A DNA stretch of 7,835 nt from Proteobacteria bacterium UBA4575 (GTDB lineage: Bacteria > Pseudomonadota > Gammaproteobacteria > UBA4575): NCBI GenBank assembly GCA_002386945.1, contig DGKH01000083.1, forward strand, positions 7,213 through 15,047, in the 5' to 3' direction. The translations under genes were made by a program, and so were the position numbers. Within the stretch, counting starts at the first letter, position 1. The number at the start of each line of letters is the position of its first letter. The notes under the pieces are model-generated. The model searched no databases. It saw only the letters and a list, made by a program, of their open reading frames with translations, and was not told the DNA's origin. Positions 6,326-7,835 of the stretch are shown here, piece by piece.

Positions 6326-7369
6326 TTGGACGAAGATAAGAAGAAAGCATTAGTCGCCGCACTAGGCCAGATTGAACGTCAATTTGGTAAAGGTGCCGTT
6401 ATGCGTATGGGCGATGAAGCCGCGCATCGTGACATCGACGTTATTTCTAGTGGTTCCTTAACCCTAGATGTTGCCTTAGGTATTGGTGGCTTGCCGAAGG
6501 GACGAGTGATCGAGATTTTTGGTCCTGAGTCATCAGGAAAGACAACCTTAACCTTGCAAGTCGTGGCGCAGTGTCAGGCCTTGGGCGGCACTGCGGCCTT
6601 TGTCGATGCTGAGCATGCCTTGGACCCGGGCTATGCCCAAAAGCTAGGCGTCAATGTTGATGATTTATTGGTATCACAACCGGATACCGGTGAGCAGGCG
6701 TTAGAAATTACCGATATGTTGGTGCGTTCCAGCGCGGTTGATGTGGTGATTATTGACTCTGTTGCAGCACTTACCCCACGCGCTGAGATTGAAGGTGATA
6801 TGGGTGATTCACATATGGGTTTGCAGGCACGTTTAATGTCGCAGGCATTACGTAAGCTGACCGGTAACATCAAACGCTCTAACACCATGGTCATCTTCAT
6901 TAACCAGATTCGTATGAAGATCGGTGTGATGTTTGGTAGTCCAGAGACTACTACTGGTGGTAATGCGCTGAAATTCTACTCCTCAGTGCGACTCGATATC
7001 CGTCGGATTGGTGCGATCAAGAAGGGTGATGAAATTCTTGGTAACGAGACCCGGGTCAAGGTAGTGAAGAATAAAGTAGCCCCTCCATTTAAGATTGCTG
7101 AATTCGAGATTCTCTATGGTGAAGGTATTTCGCGCTTGGGTGAGTTGATCGACTTGGGTGTCGAGAACGACTTAGTCAAAAAAGCTGGCTCTTGGTATAG
7201 CTATGGTGAAGATCGTATTGGCCAGGGTAAGGAAAACGCAAAGACATATCTGAAGGAACACCCAGAAATAGTGACTGAACTTGATAAGTTGTTGCGGGCT
7301 AAACTATTACCTGATGTTGGTAAGAAGGATAGAGACGCAGCTGAAGACGTTGAAAGCGAAGAAGCCTGA
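6326..7369 (+). CDS. recA: Recombinase RecA
   Basis: A full-length RecA of 347 residues, the ATP-dependent strand-exchange protein of homologous recombination and co-protease for LexA cleavage. Visible elements are the Walker A motif GPESSGKTT (66-74, K72), the catalytic E96 in VDAEHALD, Walker [11 protein letters not shown] (140-149, D145), the DNA-binding loop L1 region (about 152-165, [12 protein letters not shown]), loop L2 starting at NQIRMKIG (193-200) through [15 protein letters not shown], and an acidic C-terminal tail ([11 protein letters not shown]) typical of the self-inhibitory tail. The N-terminus [19 protein letters not shown] aligns with E. coli from its third or fourth residue, which supports the TTG start at 6326. 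No ATG or GTG lies between that codon and the upstream in-frame stop at 6266. A TTG start is unusual for this highly expressed gene. recX begins inside the recA 3' end, so there is no terminator directly after recA. Confidence 0.99.
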   Translation: MDEDKKKALVAALGQIERQFGKGAVMRMGDEAAHRDIDVISSGSLTLDVALGIGGLPKGRVIEIFGPESSGKTTLTLQVVAQCQALGGTAAFVDAEHALDPGYAQKLGVNVDDLLVSQPDTGEQALEITDMLVRSSAVDVVIIDSVAALTPRAEIEGDMGDSHMGLQARLMSQALRKLTGNIKRSNTMVIFINQIRMKIGVMFGSPETTTGGNALKFYSSVRLDIRRIGAIKKGDEILGNETRVKVVKNKVAPPFKIAEFEILYGEGISRLGELIDLGVENDLVKKAGSWYSYGEDRIGQGKENAKTYLKEHPEIVTELDKLLRAKLLPDVGKKDRDAAEDVESEEA

Positions 7370-7799
7370 ACGTGATGCTTATGCTTGCGCCCTTGATTTA
7401 TTATCGAGGCGTGAGCATTCGCAGCTTGAACTGCGGGCGAAACTAGAAAAACGTGAGTTTCCGCAGGGGCAAATAGAGCAAGCATTAGAACAGTTGATCG
7501 CTGGTCGTTATCAGAGTGATCAACGCTTCCTTGAGGATTTCGTCCGGTCACGCGTCCTGCGTGGTAAAGGGCCCTTACTCATCTGCCAGGAACTACGTCA
7601 GCGTGGTGTTGATCGATCAGCTTTTGAGCGGCATTGTGAAGAGTGCAAAATTGACTGGTTTGATGTTGCAGAACAGACTTATCTTAAAAAATTCGGTGAG
7701 ATCGCAATTGATTCTATGCGTGAGCGTGCAAAACGCATACGTTTTATGCAATCGAAAGGTTTTCCCGGTGATATAATCGGTCGGATCTGTCGCAATTAG
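7314..7799 (+). CDS. recX: Regulatory protein RecX (overlaps recA 3' end)
   Basis: RecX binds the RecA filament and limits its growth and activities. The family pattern of three-helix repeats is visible: [16 protein letters not shown] (near residues 32-47 from this start), then [22 protein letters not shown], then [16 protein letters not shown] and [16 protein letters not shown], ending in [17 protein letters not shown]. This matches E. coli RecX (166 residues) closely in order. The start is uncertain. ATG 7314 gives 161 residues and a 56-base overlap with recA but has no ribosome binding site. TTG 7350 gives 149 residues, a 20-base overlap and a start close to that of Pseudomonas RecX, with only a weak GAAGA upstream. 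No in-frame start codon exists between 7350 and the conserved region, so an overlap with recA is required either way. Translation is probably coupled to recA. Confidence 0.93.
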   Translation: MLVRRIETQLKTLKAKKPERDAYACALDLLSRREHSQLELRAKLEKREFPQGQIEQALEQLIAGRYQSDQRFLEDFVRSRVLRGKGPLLICQELRQRGVDRSAFERHCEECKIDWFDVAEQTYLKKFGEIAIDSMRERAKRIRFMQSKGFPGDIIGRICRN

Positions 7800-7835
7800 C
7801 GATCAATAGACAAAAAAGACATACATTTAGGAAGC
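7800..7835 (+). promoter_or_regulatory. Start of intergenic region with Shine-Dalgarno-like site
   Basis: The last bases include TAGGAAG (7828-7834), a good ribosome binding sequence for a gene starting just past the window. In many gammaproteobacteria alaS follows recX, so alaS is the first guess, but nothing of its coding sequence is in view. No terminator hairpin is visible after the recX stop. Confidence 0.35.

Noticed and set aside
7201..7551. Antisense open frame across the recA end and recX start, and other reverse-strand frames inside the genes
   Set aside because: They run opposite to well-conserved proteins, have low-complexity serine/threonine-rich translations typical of shadow frames, and lack ribosome binding sites.

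Overview
The window looks like chromosomal DNA of a gammaproteobacterium. The right half carries the order pncC (C-terminal CinA domain) - recA - recX, which is typical of that class, and the RecA and RecX proteins read as gammaproteobacterial. I cannot name the genus. All seven well-supported genes are on the + strand, and no tRNA, rRNA, IS element, prophage gene or CRISPR array is visible.

Layout: (1) Positions 1-468 hold no intact gene. One frame (28-282) starts behind a good ribosome binding site but has two internal stops, so it is at best a decayed small gene. The rest is presumably leader or promoter DNA for the next genes. (2) Positions 469-5111 form a tight metabolic operon of three genes separated by 26 and 21 nt: an NAD(P)-dependent aldehyde dehydrogenase, a thiamine-diphosphate enzyme of the FAD-independent (catabolic-type) acetolactate synthase group, and a membrane-anchored, stand-alone FMN/3Fe-4S glutamate-synthase-domain oxidoreductase of the YerD type. 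Their joint pathway is not known to me and is the most interesting unknown here. (3) Positions 5112-5243 are an AT-rich intergenic stretch with a perfect 10-bp inverted repeat around a weak candidate promoter. (4) Positions 5244-7799 hold pncC, thpR, recA and recX. pncC and thpR share a 4-nt ATGA overlap, recA follows after 66 nt, and recX begins inside the 3' end of recA. (5) Positions 7800-7835 end with a Shine-Dalgarno-like TAGGAAG, probably leading into another gene (often alaS at this locus) beyond the window.

Functional reading: the ThDP enzyme would decarboxylate a 2-oxoacid such as pyruvate and join or release the C2 unit. The aldehyde dehydrogenase could oxidise an aldehyde substrate or product. 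The membrane flavo-iron-sulfur protein may carry out an amino-transfer or redox step. These links are inference from the operon only. In the right half, PncC recycles NMN (a by-product of NAD-dependent DNA ligase), ThpR acts on RNA 2',3'-cyclic phosphate ends, RecA performs recombination and SOS signalling, and RecX restrains RecA. Three features of the recA region stand out: a TTG start codon, no recognisable LexA box of the CTGT-N8-ACAG type, and a recX start overlapping recA with no room for a terminator between them.
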